35,190 nucleotides of DNA from Hahella sp. CCB-MM4 (GTDB lineage Bacteria > Pseudomonadota > Gammaproteobacteria > Pseudomonadales > Oleiphilaceae). This document shows positions 1 to 6,445 of this stretch, piece by piece. The stretch is from positions 1-35,190 of the forward strand of contig NZ_MRYI01000030.1 in NCBI RefSeq assembly GCF_002260525.1, read 5' to 3'. Every line of letters starts with the position of its first letter. Positions within the stretch are counted from its first letter, which is position 1. The notes under the pieces were generated by a model, which was given only the letters and a program-made list of their open reading frames with translations, was not told the DNA's origin and ran no database searches. The position numbers and the translations under genes were made by a program.

Positions 1-71
1 AGAACGATGGACGCATCCAGTGCAGAACTGGAACCTTACACTCTCGCAGCTATCGATTCACTTTGAAGGGC

Positions 72-164
72 GGCTAGACGCTCACATCGATCTGTGACTT
101 GGCTGACACAGAGTTTTGAACACCCTCGCGCAAACCGCGGAGTCAAATGGAGCAATTTGTTACG
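72..164 (-). repeat. Degenerate terminal attC site
   Basis: The minus strand begins with the R'' box GTAACAAATTGC, overlapping the stop of the cassette gene above it. The expected R' box GCGTTA is seen only as GCGTCTAG near positions 75-82. The inner arms pair poorly. This suggests a decayed or truncated last attC at the end of the array. The left boundary is uncertain. Confidence 0.45.
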
Positions 165-516
165 TGGCATACGCCTTAGCTCCACACACAGGACAAATTA
201 TATGTTTTGCCCAGCCAAATAACTTTGTACCACATTCGGTGCATTCCCCACCCTGACATATTGGCGATGCGTCACTCCAACCACCTTCATACTGCTCATT
301 ATCATGAAGAGCCAATAGCTCCACCTCCCAACTTTCCCATCCCTTTCCATCATCTGTTTTAAAACGTGAGGCCTCAGCGATACACCAATGTGCTTGAATA
401 TATGCTTCTTCTGTACCTTCATCACAACGTCTGGTTTTGAAAACTTCGGACATCAATTCAACTAATTGCTTATTAGTTAAGGATTCCAAATATTTTTTTG
501 CTTCGTCTTGGTTCAT
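160..516 (-). CDS. Cassette gene: small protein with C-terminal zinc ribbon
   Basis: This is a 118-residue soluble protein of unknown function. The N-terminal part is helical and charged. The C-terminal part carries two CxxC knuckles (CTECG and CPVCG) about 15 residues apart, a zinc-ribbon arrangement. The ATG at 516 is preferred because the longer reading frame begins inside the preceding attC palindrome. The ribosome binding site is weak. The stop codon lies in the R'' box of the following attC, as in many cassettes. Zinc binding is inferred from the cysteine pattern. No enzymatic role can be assigned. Confidence 0.75.
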   Translation of the reverse strand: MNQDEAKKYLESLTNKQLVELMSEVFKTRRCDEGTEEAYIQAHWCIAEASRFKTDDGKGWESWEVELLALHDNEQYEGGWSDASPICQGGECTECGTKLFGWAKHIICPVCGAKAYAT

Positions 517-530
517 ATTTCTGATGGCAC

Positions 531-638
531 GTAACGCCCACAGCATGTGAGACAAACCGGAGCTGTATTTTGTGCAAGCATTTTAATGCGCACAAAATTC
601 AGCGGAGCGTTTGGCTTCCCATGGCTGTGCTGGTTATG
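531..638 (-). repeat. attC site
   Basis: The minus strand runs from CATAACCAGCACAGC to GCTGTGGGCGTTAC. The outer arms pair through GTAACGCCCACAGC against GCTGTGCTGGTTA on the plus strand, and a further stem sits in the middle around TTTTGTGC/GCACAAAA. Length is about 108 bp. Confidence 0.85.
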
Positions 639-643
639 AGTGT

Positions 644-955
644 TTATTTGCGGACTAGGGTTTTGTTCCATTTACCATCCGATTTGTTGAAGTAATACGT
701 TGAAGTACTTTGGATTGTTTTTCCCATAAAGCCAGTTACCACGTGTATGCAGTCGTGATCATAAGCTAAAACATAAATGATGCTTTCATTGGGTATTAAT
801 TGAGAAATTTCAGTAAGGTTTTCGGCATACGTCTTTGATGGAATGCCCTCGAAATCTTTCAAAGGATTTCTAATGCCATTTTCGTTTGCCGGTTTCAAAC
901 CACAAGCTATTGCAGTATTAAACGAAAGTATTATAGCGATTAGAATTCTGACCAA
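644..955 (-). CDS. Cassette gene: small exported protein of unknown function
   Basis: This is a 103-residue protein starting with a hydrophobic segment (MVRILIAIILSFNTAIACG) that looks like a Sec signal peptide, possibly a poor lipobox ending at Cys18. The rest is a small mixed alpha/beta domain that is not recognised. The start is TTG at 955. It is chosen because a strong Shine-Dalgarno AAGGAG lies six bases before it and just after the attC R' box, and no ATG competes. Exported cassette products are common in chromosomal integrons. The function is unknown. Confidence 0.7.
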   Translation of the reverse strand: MVRILIAIILSFNTAIACGLKPANENGIRNPLKDFEGIPSKTYAENLTEISQLIPNESIIYVLAYDHDCIHVVTGFMGKTIQSTSTYYFNKSDGKWNKTLVRK

Positions 956-972
956 TGTTTACTCCTTGGACT

Positions 973-1041
973 CATAACGTCGCGCTCTGCGGTAAATTTG
1001 GAGCGCAGCGGAAATTTGTCCGACAGCAGCGCTTTGTTATA
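973..1041 (-). repeat. attC site
   Basis: The minus strand begins GTATAACAAAGCGCTGC and ends GCGCGACGTTATG. The centre contains AAATTT-flanked paired arms with GGAGCGCAGCGG. About 69 bp, the short class of attC. Confidence 0.85.
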
Positions 1042-1046
1042 CGATT

Positions 1047-1547
1047 TTATTTCGACGGCCATTCGTGAATCATCTCACCATCTTTTCTAAGAAAAGAGTC
1101 ACGAAGAATTCCTTCATTCTTCAGCCTTTCAAAAGCCTCAAAGTATCTGTTAGACATCTCTTCCCAATCTCGGACGTCAAAATCAAAGGCTTGATCTTGG
1201 ACTCCCCCTCCCCACCATAAAGAACCCTTTCCTCTATTCCAGTTCCCGCGCAAATGGCGCTTCCACTTTTCTCCAAAAACAGAACGGACGGCGTATTTCG
1301 ACTTGTCAGGACTGTCAGCAGAAAAGAAATGGTATTCATCGTTCAGTTCTAGTATAAGGCAAGAGCATTCATGGCATTGGTACAACGTTTTCGAATACTT
1401 CCAAATCGTTCCCAAATCCACTTCTTTTACCTGTTCGATTTCATCCTGAAGATCTTCCAAATCCTGATCAGGCACAACATAGCCTTTATTGTAAATAAAG
1501 TCTGAGGAATCAGAAATCGTTGCACCACACTTACAATGTATTTTCAT
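1047..1547 (-). CDS. Cassette gene: hypothetical protein with zinc-binding Cys pairs
   Basis: This is a 166-residue protein of unknown function. It opens with CKCG at residues 5-8 and has a second pair, CHEC, near residues 58-61, so an N-terminal zinc ribbon of about 60 residues is likely. The remainder is rich in Trp and charged residues, including a WWGGG segment, and ends with an alpha-helical stretch. The ATG at 1547 is the first start after the attC and has a weak AAGTAAAG element upstream. Expression probably depends on read-through along the array or on a cassette promoter. Confidence 0.72.
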   Translation of the reverse strand: MKIHCKCGATISDSSDFIYNKGYVVPDQDLEDLQDEIEQVKEVDLGTIWKYSKTLYQCHECSCLILELNDEYHFFSADSPDKSKYAVRSVFGEKWKRHLRGNWNRGKGSLWWGGGVQDQAFDFDVRDWEEMSNRYFEAFERLKNEGILRDSFLRKDGEMIHEWPSK

Positions 1548-1558
1548 ACTTTACTTCG

Positions 1559-1638
1559 TATAACGCCGCGCACATGGGCCGGAGCACGTAGTGCGGAGGT
1601 CCAGCACCAGAGGTGCGAAATGCTGCGTTTTGTTATGC
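1559..1638 (-). repeat. attC site
   Basis: The minus strand runs from GCATAACAAAACGCAGC to GCGCGGCGTTATAC. Between the boxes lie several GC-rich paired blocks, with GCACCTCTGGTGC as the apical hairpin. About 80 bp. Confidence 0.85.
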
Positions 1639-1965
1639 ATTGTTATCCTCACTTTCGGTCATGTCTGCAACGCAGGTGTGATATTTTATTGAAAACCATT
1701 CGCAGAATAGTTCGTAAGTTCGATTTATAGGCCACTTTCCACTTGGCAAATGATTGCCTAGCTCTTCTTCAAAGATATGGCCATAATATTTTTTAATGGC
1801 TTCGCCTTGGCAATTTTGATCTTCTATTTCTATCAAGTAAGCACCTGGATCATTATTGAGATGCTCTAATGTCCATCTTCTAAGGCTTGGTTCTACAGAA
1901 ATAAGCCAATCTAAGAAACCCTGATTCCCGTAGATCGTGACTAAATTCTTCTCAATGAATCTCAT
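1633..1965 (-). CDS. Cassette gene: hypothetical protein
   Basis: This is a 110-residue soluble protein that is not recognised. It is rich in aromatic and acidic residues (for example EWFSIKYHT near the C-terminus) and has no signal peptide, membrane helix or clear metal motif. The ATG at 1965 is preserved just downstream of the attC R' box with an AGGGA ribosome binding site about six bases upstream. A longer frame starting at 2040 would begin inside the attC stem and is not credible. The stop falls in the R'' box of the next attC. Confidence 0.72.
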   Translation of the reverse strand: MRFIEKNLVTIYGNQGFLDWLISVEPSLRRWTLEHLNNDPGAYLIEIEDQNCQGEAIKKYYGHIFEEELGNHLPSGKWPINRTYELFCEWFSIKYHTCVADMTESEDNNA

Positions 1966-1978
1966 AGTTTCCCTGCGG

Positions 1979-2048
1979 CATAACGCTTGCAGTTGCAGAA
2001 GGCACGGAGCGGAGCGAAGCGCCTTTCTGTCAACCTGCACTTGTTATA
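1979..2048 (-). repeat. attC site, the most symmetrical in the array
   Basis: The plus strand reads CATAACGCTTGCAGTTGCAG, then an AAGGC...GCCTT stem, then CTGTCAACCTGCACTTGTTAT. The R and L boxes are both recognisable, and on the minus strand the site ends CAAGCGTTATG, very like classical attC sites. About 70 bp. Confidence 0.92.
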
Positions 2049-2448
2049 TTTCATATCCATACTGTTTAAAATAGCTCCGCACCAAACGCTTTTGATTCTT
2101 AGTAAGTTTCCAAAAGCGATTCTCTAGATATTTTTTACATACTTCCAGCTCAGGTTCGCCACCTAACTCCAACATTAAAGCCACTGCATCCAAGCTGCCA
2201 GCCTCTATTGCGTGTGCGATTGCCCAAGGTGATATCTTTGCCCCTAGACCCCGTAATAAGGCAATACCTTCAAGCTGATTTTCGATGGCCAGCCAATGCA
2301 GAGCCGTTTCATCACAACAATTCCTTTCTTCCAAAATAGATCTATCTTCAGAAACAATTGCAGGAACCTTTTCTGGCTCATCGAGCACAGCAGTGAGAAG
2401 TCTTTCGAACTGGTAATTATGCTCTATTTCATCGTTCATCATATGCAT
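2044..2448 (-). CDS. Cassette gene: ankyrin-repeat protein
   Basis: This is a 134-residue protein with two to three ankyrin-like helical repeats. Blocks such as DETALHWLAIENQLEGIALL and GSLDAVALMLELGG follow the repeat consensus (TALHxA, then hydrophobic-LLxxGA). The C-terminus is a basic helix. No signal peptide is present. The start is taken at ATG 2448, with in-frame ATGs at 2442 and 2439 also possible; the frame extending to 2535 runs through the attC and is rejected. Ankyrin proteins bind other proteins, but no partner can be named. It sits next to a second ankyrin cassette. Confidence 0.78.
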   Translation of the reverse strand: MHMMNDEIEHNYQFERLLTAVLDEPEKVPAIVSEDRSILEERNCCDETALHWLAIENQLEGIALLRGLGAKISPWAIAHAIEAGSLDAVALMLELGGEPELEVCKKYLENRFWKLTKNQKRLVRSYFKQYGYEI

Positions 2449-2467
2449 ATCCGCACTCTGCGGAAAA

Positions 2468-2579
2468 TATAACGCCTTGCACAGGGGCCCAGCTGCGCGG
2501 AGCCCATTTGTGGTAATGTGAGCGCAGCGAACCACAAATGGGTGGAGCGTAGATGGGTCCCTTGCTGCAACTTGTTATG
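2468..2579 (-). repeat. attC site, long class
   Basis: The minus strand starts CATAACAAGTTGCAGC and ends GTGCAAGGCGTTATA. The inner arms CCCATTTGTGGT and ACCACAAATGGG are perfectly complementary. About 112 bp. Confidence 0.88.
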
Positions 2580-3021
2580 AGCGGAACAGCCCACGGACAT
2601 ATTGCCTAAATTCTTTACTGTTTGATGGCATATCTGCAAATTCAGAAGCCCCCATAGGCCCACCGATCTCGGCAGCTGTAGCATGAATATCGCAACCACG
2701 AGCAACAAGCAATTGCGTTAAACCAATAACGCCTCTTGTGCATGATTTTAGGAACGGTGTTTTGTCCCATTCTCCTCTGCCCTCGATATTTGCGCCACTA
2801 TCAAGCAGTAATTCGACAAGCTTAATTGCCCTGTCAGGATCGTGGTGTGCACATTCTATTGCTGAAAACAAAGGTGTAAACCCCGTGCTCCCTTTTGAAT
2901 TTACATCCGCGCCAGCCTCTATCAGGTCGCGAGCCAGCTCAAGCTTCAATGCCACGCAGACAGGTTCGAGAGCGAAGATCCCATCTTCGTCTGGTACCGA
3001 AGGATCAAAACCTTGGGACAC
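2575..3021 (-). CDS. Ankyrin-repeat protein, probably 5'-truncated cassette gene
   Basis: This gene encodes at least 148 residues with three clear ankyrin repeats, seen in blocks such as LARDLIEAGADVNSKG, GFTPLFSAIE and LVELLLDSGANIEGRG. The only available start is GTG at 3021, which has no convincing ribosome binding site. The frame stays open upstream to a stop at 3052-3054, and the extra codons (FFQFEEDLVSQGFDPS) look like genuine protein. No attC or attI precedes it. The gene has therefore probably lost its N-terminus and its own cassette boundary at about 3054, where an opposite-strand gene begins. It may not be expressed. Confidence 0.65.
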   Translation of the reverse strand: MSQGFDPSVPDEDGIFALEPVCVALKLELARDLIEAGADVNSKGSTGFTPLFSAIECAHHDPDRAIKLVELLLDSGANIEGRGEWDKTPFLKSCTRGVIGLTQLLVARGCDIHATAAEIGGPMGASEFADMPSNSKEFRQYVRGLFRS

Positions 3022-3089
3022 AAGATCTTCCTCAAACTGGAAAAAGTCGCCTCAACGATGGAAGAAATAGGAACTATCAGAGTAAAGCC

Positions 3090-3392
3090 ATGAATAATAT
3101 GGACGAATATATTAAGAAATATGTGAACCACTACGCTGAGATAGTCGGTTCACAAAATATTAGCTCTATCATATCCAAAGGAGCGGTATCTTCTGAGGAC
3201 GAAGCGCGGGAACTGATAAGCTTCATTGATACAATGTGCCGACAAAGCCAATCGGATGAGGCAGCAGGAAAAACTGTCCTAGGTTACCCTGCCAAAACAT
3301 ACGATGCCGAAAAGGCTGCAATGATCCTTGAAGAGCTGATAGAAGACTGTGGCTTTGATTACCTTATTGATGACGATTTAGAGTTAGATTAA
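3090..3392 (+). CDS. Hypothetical acidic protein
   Basis: This is a 100-residue acidic soluble protein, mainly helical, ending in a run of Asp/Glu residues (DDDLELD). It is not recognised. The start is ATG 3090; a second ATG three codons downstream is possible, and the ribosome binding site is poor. It is divergent from the truncated ankyrin cassette and is not followed by an attC, so it does not look like a member of the array. The size and acidity would suit a small immunity-type or regulatory protein, but nothing in the sequence proves this. Confidence 0.6.
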   Translation: MNNMDEYIKKYVNHYAEIVGSQNISSIISKGAVSSEDEARELISFIDTMCRQSQSDEAAGKTVLGYPAKTYDAEKAAMILEELIEDCGFDYLIDDDLELD

Positions 3393-3568
3393 GTCAGTAA
3401 TAGGTAGATACGGGCATAGAATAGTTACTTGCTCCATTGGTCAGGCAAGCTTATAGACTCCCAAGTTACCCCACTGGTGCCTGACATTATTGAGGCCCCG
3501 TGGATAATGCTCGATCTATCGGGCATTAAACTGTGCACCTGCTTCCCTCTCCATAAAATAAAGCTTCA
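3393..3568. other. Intergenic stretch between orphan gene and CoA-transferase
   Basis: No gene is seen. A perfect 8-base inverted repeat (GTCAGGCA at 3440-3447 and TGCCTGAC at 3478-3485) encloses a 30-base loop. It has no T-tract and no assignable role. Confidence 0.4.
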
Positions 3569-4780
3569 CTAACGAATAACCCCCTTTTCCCTGAGCTCAT
3601 TAATCTGCTCCTTCCGTTCAGGCAGCAACCTCTCGATCACGCCAGCCGTATGCTCCCCCAGTCCGGGAGGGGCTTGTTCTGCATTGAGGTGATGATGGTT
3701 GAACCGAACCGGGTTGCTGACCAGATCAACTTCACCTGCCGAAGGATGGGGCAGGCTGATTTGCATTCCCCGATGTTGGACCTGAGGGTCCGCAAACACC
3801 TGCTCCATGGTATTGATGGGGCCGCAGGGTACGCCTTCTTTTTCGAGTTCCTGAAGCCAGAAACTGGATGGCTGTGTTTTGATGAGCGCCTCCAGCTCCG
3901 GCACCAGGGTTGCCCGATTTTCGACCCGCCCCCGATTGGTGGCGAAGCGCTCATCCTGGGCCAGTTCGGGGATGCCTGCCACTTTACAAAAGCGTTGGAA
4001 CTGATTGTCGTTGCCGACGGCAAGGATAATATGGCTATCTGCGGTTTCAAATGCTTGGTAGGGAACGATATTCGGATGGGAGTTACCCAGTCGTCCGGGA
4101 GATCTACCCGATGTCAGATAATTCAATGCTTGGTTTGCCAACACGCCGACCTGCACGTCCATCAGTGCCACATCAATCCAGGTCCCCTCGCCGGTACGAT
4201 CTCGTCCGATCAGGGCAGATAGAATCGAAGTGGCGGCATACATACCGGTAAACAGATCAGTTACCGCCACGCCGACTTTCACCGGCCCTCCACCGGGTTC
4301 ATCGTCGGCTTTTCCAGTGATTCCCATTAGACCACCCATTCCCTGCAGCAGGAAATCATAGCCGGCCCGATTTGAATAAGGGCCGTCCTGCCCGAATCCG
4401 GTAATTGAGCAATAAATCAGATCAGGCTTCACCCCTTTGAGGCTTTCATAATCCAGGCCGTACCGTTTGAGCCCACCCACCTTGAAGTTCTCCAACACCA
4501 CATCGCAATGTTGGACCAACTCCCGGATCAGTTCCTGCCCTTCCGGTTTGGAAATATCGATAGCTACGGATTTCTTACCTCGATTTGCACTCAAGTAGTA
4601 GGCTGCGTCCTGGGTACCGTCCAGATAGGGAGGCCCCCAACTGCGGGTATCGTCGCCACGCTCTGGATGCTCTATCTTGATGACCTCTGCTCCCAGATCA
4701 GCCAGGTGTTGGCTGCACCAGGGACCAGCCAATATACGGGAGAGATCAAGAACGCGAATACCGGCCAGGGGTTTATTCAT
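3569..4780 (-). CDS. CaiB/BaiF family (class III) CoA-transferase
   Basis: This 403-residue protein has the full length of the class III CoA-transferase family. The N-terminus PLAGIRVLDLSRILAGPWCS and the following LADLGAEVIKIEHPERGDDTR are signature segments. Asp175, in AVTDLFTGMYA, aligns with the Asp that forms the acyl-anhydride intermediate in formyl-CoA transferase. Overall resemblance is to enzymes that move CoA between dicarboxylic acids, such as succinyl-CoA:glutarate CoA-transferase. Those are often beside glutaryl-CoA dehydrogenase, which is absent here, so the substrate is unknown. It acts in the cytoplasm. It is transcribed alone, about 260 bp downstream of the hydrolase gene. 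Confidence 0.9.
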   Translation of the reverse strand: MNKPLAGIRVLDLSRILAGPWCSQHLADLGAEVIKIEHPERGDDTRSWGPPYLDGTQDAAYYLSANRGKKSVAIDISKPEGQELIRELVQHCDVVLENFKVGGLKRYGLDYESLKGVKPDLIYCSITGFGQDGPYSNRAGYDFLLQGMGGLMGITGKADDEPGGGPVKVGVAVTDLFTGMYAATSILSALIGRDRTGEGTWIDVALMDVQVGVLANQALNYLTSGRSPGRLGNSHPNIVPYQAFETADSHIILAVGNDNQFQRFCKVAGIPELAQDERFATNRGRVENRATLVPELEALIKTQPSSFWLQELEKEGVPCGPINTMEQVFADPQVQHRGMQISLPHPSAGEVDLVSNPVRFNHHHLNAEQAPPGLGEHTAGVIERLLPERKEQINELREKGVIR

Positions 4781-4860
4781 CTTCTAATTCCTACTCAACG
4801 GCAAAGACTCTTTGCTCAACTTACGTCTGACAATCAATGGATACAATACACTGGCGATTC

Positions 4861-4992
4861 ATGGTGAAAAAGATCTTTCAGTCACAGCAAGGGCAGATAC
4901 TCCAAGAAGCAGCGAGCGCCGTGCAATGGGATATAGCTGACCAGGCATACTGTCACCGCACAGGTGAAATTCTGAAATCTATCCATGGTTAA
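4861..4992 (+). CDS. Possible small ORF between CoA-transferase and hydrolase genes
   Basis: A 43-codon frame from ATG 4861 to TAA 4992 encodes a peptide rich in Gln and Ala that could form an amphipathic helix. It has no ribosome binding site and is on the strand opposite to both neighbours. It is recorded only because the 4781-5040 interval is otherwise empty. It may be chance. Confidence 0.15.
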   Translation: MVKKIFQSQQGQILQEAASAVQWDIADQAYCHRTGEILKSIHG

Positions 4993-5040
4993 CTATGTAG
5001 CCGTTGCCCACGAAGATTTACAGAAAGCTCTATGATGCTT

Positions 5041-5787
5041 TTATAGAACCACCCCATACTTCTCAAGATAGGCTGCGCCGTGACAGTCATCCGGCCTGAG
5101 TATCACTTCACACTGCCTGCCACTACCAAACCACTGGGCCAACCAACTATGGAGTTGCCGGTAATCAGAAATTGGATCAGCACAGGATTGCTGGAGACTT
5201 AACCAGGTTAGATCTAACCGGGGCAGGTAGTTACTCAAGGTACAAAACTGTTGGATCAATTCAGATTGACCGACGATGCCCAGTCCCTGCTGAAATCGAT
5301 CAGCCATCACCGAAGGAATGCCCAGACATGGATAGAGTAAATATAGTCTTACATCCAGCGAAGCCAGCATCGGAATAAAGGAATCGGGCAAACGATTATT
5401 CAGGCTGAATAGGGCCAGGTGTGCCCCTGCACTACAGGCAAAGATATCAATGCGTCGATGAACGGTGAATTGTGTATCGTTATCGATGTTCTCGACCAGG
5501 TGCTGCAGCATTTCTATAAAATCCACAAAAGGACTTTCCCAATGCTGGCATTGCGTTGAGTATTGCAGCACAACAACCGATGAATAACTGCTCTGGAGCT
5601 GTTGGCGCAAGATTGATATTTCGGTTTCAGACACCACGTGGTAGCCCCCTCCCGGCACCACAACAGCAATAGGACGCTGCTCCGAACTCGGGCGGAACCA
5701 AGTCCTCAGACGAGGCAGCTCTCGCCCATCCCCCTCTCGGTCACTACTCTGGCGTAGTAAATGTTCGCTGTAACACAGGTCGTTCAT
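5041..5787 (-). CDS. Alpha/beta hydrolase of the BD-FAE/acetylesterase type
   Basis: This 248-residue protein has an alpha/beta-hydrolase layout. An oxyanion-loop motif PGGGYH lies at 45-50, the nucleophile elbow ACSAG has Ser119, an acidic residue is likely at Asp204 (CADPISDY), and a C-terminal His236 lies in DDCHGAAY. The elbow has Ala where Gly is usual. The start is set at ATG 5787; a longer frame begins with TTG 5808. Either way the gene overlaps the end of the PhyH gene by 44 or 65 bases, implying translational coupling. As the last gene of the radical SAM cluster it could release or trim the product by ester or amide hydrolysis. That role is inferred. Confidence 0.8.
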   Translation of the reverse strand: MNDLCYSEHLLRQSSDREGDGRELPRLRTWFRPSSEQRPIAVVVPGGGYHVVSETEISILRQQLQSSYSSVVVLQYSTQCQHWESPFVDFIEMLQHLVENIDNDTQFTVHRRIDIFACSAGAHLALFSLNNRLPDSFIPMLASLDVRLYLLYPCLGIPSVMADRFQQGLGIVGQSELIQQFCTLSNYLPRLDLTWLSLQQSCADPISDYRQLHSWLAQWFGSGRQCEVILRPDDCHGAAYLEKYGVVL

Positions 5788-6445
5788 CGGTAACACCGTC
5801 ACTTGCAAACAACCCGCTATCCAAAGGTAAATCAGTCAGATAAGCCGCATGGCGGGTCAACACCTGACGCCTTTCCGGGCGCTCTATACCCGGCTGGCAG
5901 AAGCTGATATTCAAATAGGGCCTGGATATGTCCGGATTAGATCCATGACGCCGGCAATGCCATATCTGTGACTCAATCACGAGCAGACTACCAGGCTTGA
6001 TAAGGGGACAAATTTCTCCGGCCATTGGACGGGTTTGATAACGACCGGGCCAACTGCGGACAACCCGTGTATTCCGGCTGGAAGGCAATATAACCAAGGG
6101 GCCGTTATGCTCACTTGCCCCCTCAGGATAAATCATCAAATGAATCATCTTAAACTGCCGTGCCGGGTCAGGTGACACACCATCATAATCGTGGTGCCAG
6201 AGTTTTTCTGGCCAACCCGGTGGGAGAATCACACCATTGGCATGATGAAAGAGCAGTTTTTTTCCCAGTATTTTACGGGCAATAGCAACGATGGGTGGCG
6301 AAACAATCAATTCACGAAAATACCCGGATTTCAGTAGCGATCGATCCCCCATGGTTTGGTTGGAAAGATGAGAACGCATGGCCGCGGTCTGATCGTTTGT
6401 GAAGAAACCTTCCAACAGATAAACCCCGGGAGCGAGAGACTTCAT
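5744..6445 (-). CDS. PhyH-family Fe(II)/2-oxoglutarate dioxygenase
   Basis: This is a 233-residue protein with the phytanoyl-CoA dioxygenase pattern. The iron ligands are probably His84 and Asp86 in WHHDYDG and the distal His163 in IWHCRRHGSN. Arg175 in ISRPYLNISF would bind 2-oxoglutarate. Such enzymes hydroxylate or desaturate small molecules or amino acid side chains. The start ATG 6445 has an AGGT element upstream and overlaps the aminotransferase stop as ATGA, so the two are translationally coupled. Fe/2OG oxygenases are known partners of some cyclophane-forming radical SAM enzymes, so peptide hydroxylation is a reasonable guess. The substrate is unknown. Confidence 0.85.
   Translation of the reverse strand: MKSLAPGVYLLEGFFTNDQTAAMRSHLSNQTMGDRSLLKSGYFRELIVSPPIVAIARKILGKKLLFHHANGVILPPGWPEKLWHHDYDGVSPDPARQFKMIHLMIYPEGASEHNGPLVILPSSRNTRVVRSWPGRYQTRPMAGEICPLIKPGSLLVIESQIWHCRRHGSNPDISRPYLNISFCQPGIERPERRQVLTRHAAYLTDLPLDSGLFASDGVTDERPVLQRTFTTPE

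Larger units (their letters stand above)
72..3054 (-). mobile_element. Integron cassette array without integrase (CALIN-like)
   Basis: Six short genes, all on the minus strand, are each followed by an imperfect palindrome whose minus-strand ends read ATAAC...GCGTTA(T/C) or close variants, the R''/R' boxes of attC sites. The palindromes are about 70-112 bp long and differ in their central stems, as expected of attC. Most genes stop inside or next to the R'' box, and the next start lies just after the R' box, which is typical cassette packing. No tyrosine recombinase gene and no attI-like site is seen. The array is therefore either the distal part of a larger integron or an integrase-less cluster. 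Confidence 0.88.

Noticed and set aside
2439-2708. Longer frames running through the attC sites (also 1536-1730 and the upstream parts at 516-555, 1965-2040 and 2448-2535).
   Set aside because: They are open only because attC stems are GC-rich and palindromic; true starts with better placement lie just outside each attC.
3440-3485. An 8-bp inverted repeat considered as an attC or terminator after the orphan gene.
   Set aside because: It has no R or L boxes, a 30-base loop and no T-tract.
3650-4222. A long plus-strand frame antisense to the CoA-transferase.
   Set aside because: It is the shadow of a conserved enzyme gene with full-length family motifs on the minus strand.
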